Shown: piece by piece, positions 11,840-12,047 of the stretch
How the letters are laid out: every line of letters begins with the position of its first letter
Numbering within the stretch: position 1 is the first letter of the stretch
NCBI GenBank assembly: GCA_036378995.1
Contig: DASUVJ010000012.1
Span: 1 to 12,047 of the forward strand
Direction of reading: 5' to 3'
Source of the DNA: DASUVJ01 sp036378995
Lineage (GTDB): Bacteria; Patescibacteriota; Saccharimonadia; Saccharimonadales; Saccharimonadaceae
DNA length: 12,047 bases
The notes under the pieces: model-generated
What the model saw: the letters and a program-made list of their open reading frames with translations, nothing else
What the model was told of the DNA's origin: nothing
The model's database searches: none
Translations under genes and position numbers: made by a program

Positions 11840-12047
11840 ATGCAGGAGTCGATTTTTACAAAGATCATCAACGGCGATATTCCATCGCATAAAGTTTATG
11901 AGGATGACAAGACCTTTGCCTTCCTTGATATTCATCCGATTAGTACGGGCCATGTTTTAGTCGTGCCGAAAAAGCAGGTGGAGTTTCTATGGGATTTGGA
12001 CGACGAAGATTATCAGGCAGTCATGAATACCAGCAAGATGCTCGCTC
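11840..12047 (+). CDS. HIT-family nucleotide-binding hydrolase, 5' part only
   Basis: The first 69 residues of a histidine triad (HIT/HinT-like) protein, cut by the window edge. The opening SIFTKIINGDIPSHKVYEDD, followed by FAFLDIHPISTGHVLVVPKK, is characteristic. Members hydrolyse nucleoside phosphoramidates or adenylated compounds in the cytoplasm. The catalytic HxHxH triad lies in the C-terminal part and cannot be checked here. There is no Shine-Dalgarno before the ATG and the -10 box is 6 nt upstream, so translation is probably leaderless. Confidence 0.9.
   Translation, partial: MQESIFTKIINGDIPSHKVYEDDKTFAFLDIHPISTGHVLVVPKKQVEFLWDLDDEDYQAVMNTSKMLA

Noticed and set aside
1..12047. Insertion sequence, integrase or CRISPR array
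   Set aside because: No transposase or integrase frame and no regularly spaced repeats are visible. Terminator hairpins near tRNAs were considered as possible attachment sites, but no repeated tRNA end fragment was found flanking either GC-rich cassette.

Overview
The window looks like a chromosomal segment of a Candidatus Saccharibacteria (TM7) cell or a close relative in the Candidate Phyla Radiation. The reasons are a VirB6/TrbL-like polytopic protein next to a run of tiny two-helix type IV secretion pilins, small compact genes, several near-leaderless starts, and normal use of TGA as a stop, which argues against the code-25 Absconditabacteria and Gracilibacteria. This assignment is inference from gene content; no marker gene was compared.

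Layout. Position 1-120 probably holds the 5' end and promoter of a leftward gene. Positions 183-930 form a GC-rich, single-gene cassette (leftward, two-helix membrane protein of unknown function) with its own promoter, terminator and a large palindrome over the promoter. Positions 981-3679 hold the leftward VirB6/TrbL-like gene. From a divergent promoter at 3725, six pilin-like genes run rightward to 6147 and end at a strong terminator. Then come a leftward Hsp20 gene and a divergent comF, tRNA-Ser(TGA), a seventh, inverted pilin paralogue, tRNA-Ser(GCT), a two-helix membrane protein, and tRNA-Arg(GCG). Positions 9328-10135 are a second GC-rich single-gene cassette (unknown soluble protein). 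A DUF4190-like membrane protein, a divergent AraC-type regulator, a VOC-family protein, tRNA-Ser(CGA) on the minus strand, and the 5' part of a HIT-family gene complete the window.

How it fits together. The VirB6-like channel protein and the seven pilins are the core of a type IV secretion or DNA-transfer apparatus; the ATPases (VirB4/VirD4) are not in view. Pilins 4 and 5 look like a tandem duplication, and pilins 6 and 7 form another pair, with 7 moved between tRNA genes. ComF nearby is compatible with DNA uptake, but that link is only contextual.

The most unusual material is the pair of GC-rich cassettes. They share a plan not seen in their neighbours: a perfect TTGACA box, 17-bp spacing, a leader of about 50 nt, a strong Shine-Dalgarno site, one gene, and a GC-rich hairpin downstream. 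Several neighbouring genes instead start within a few bases of the predicted transcription start.
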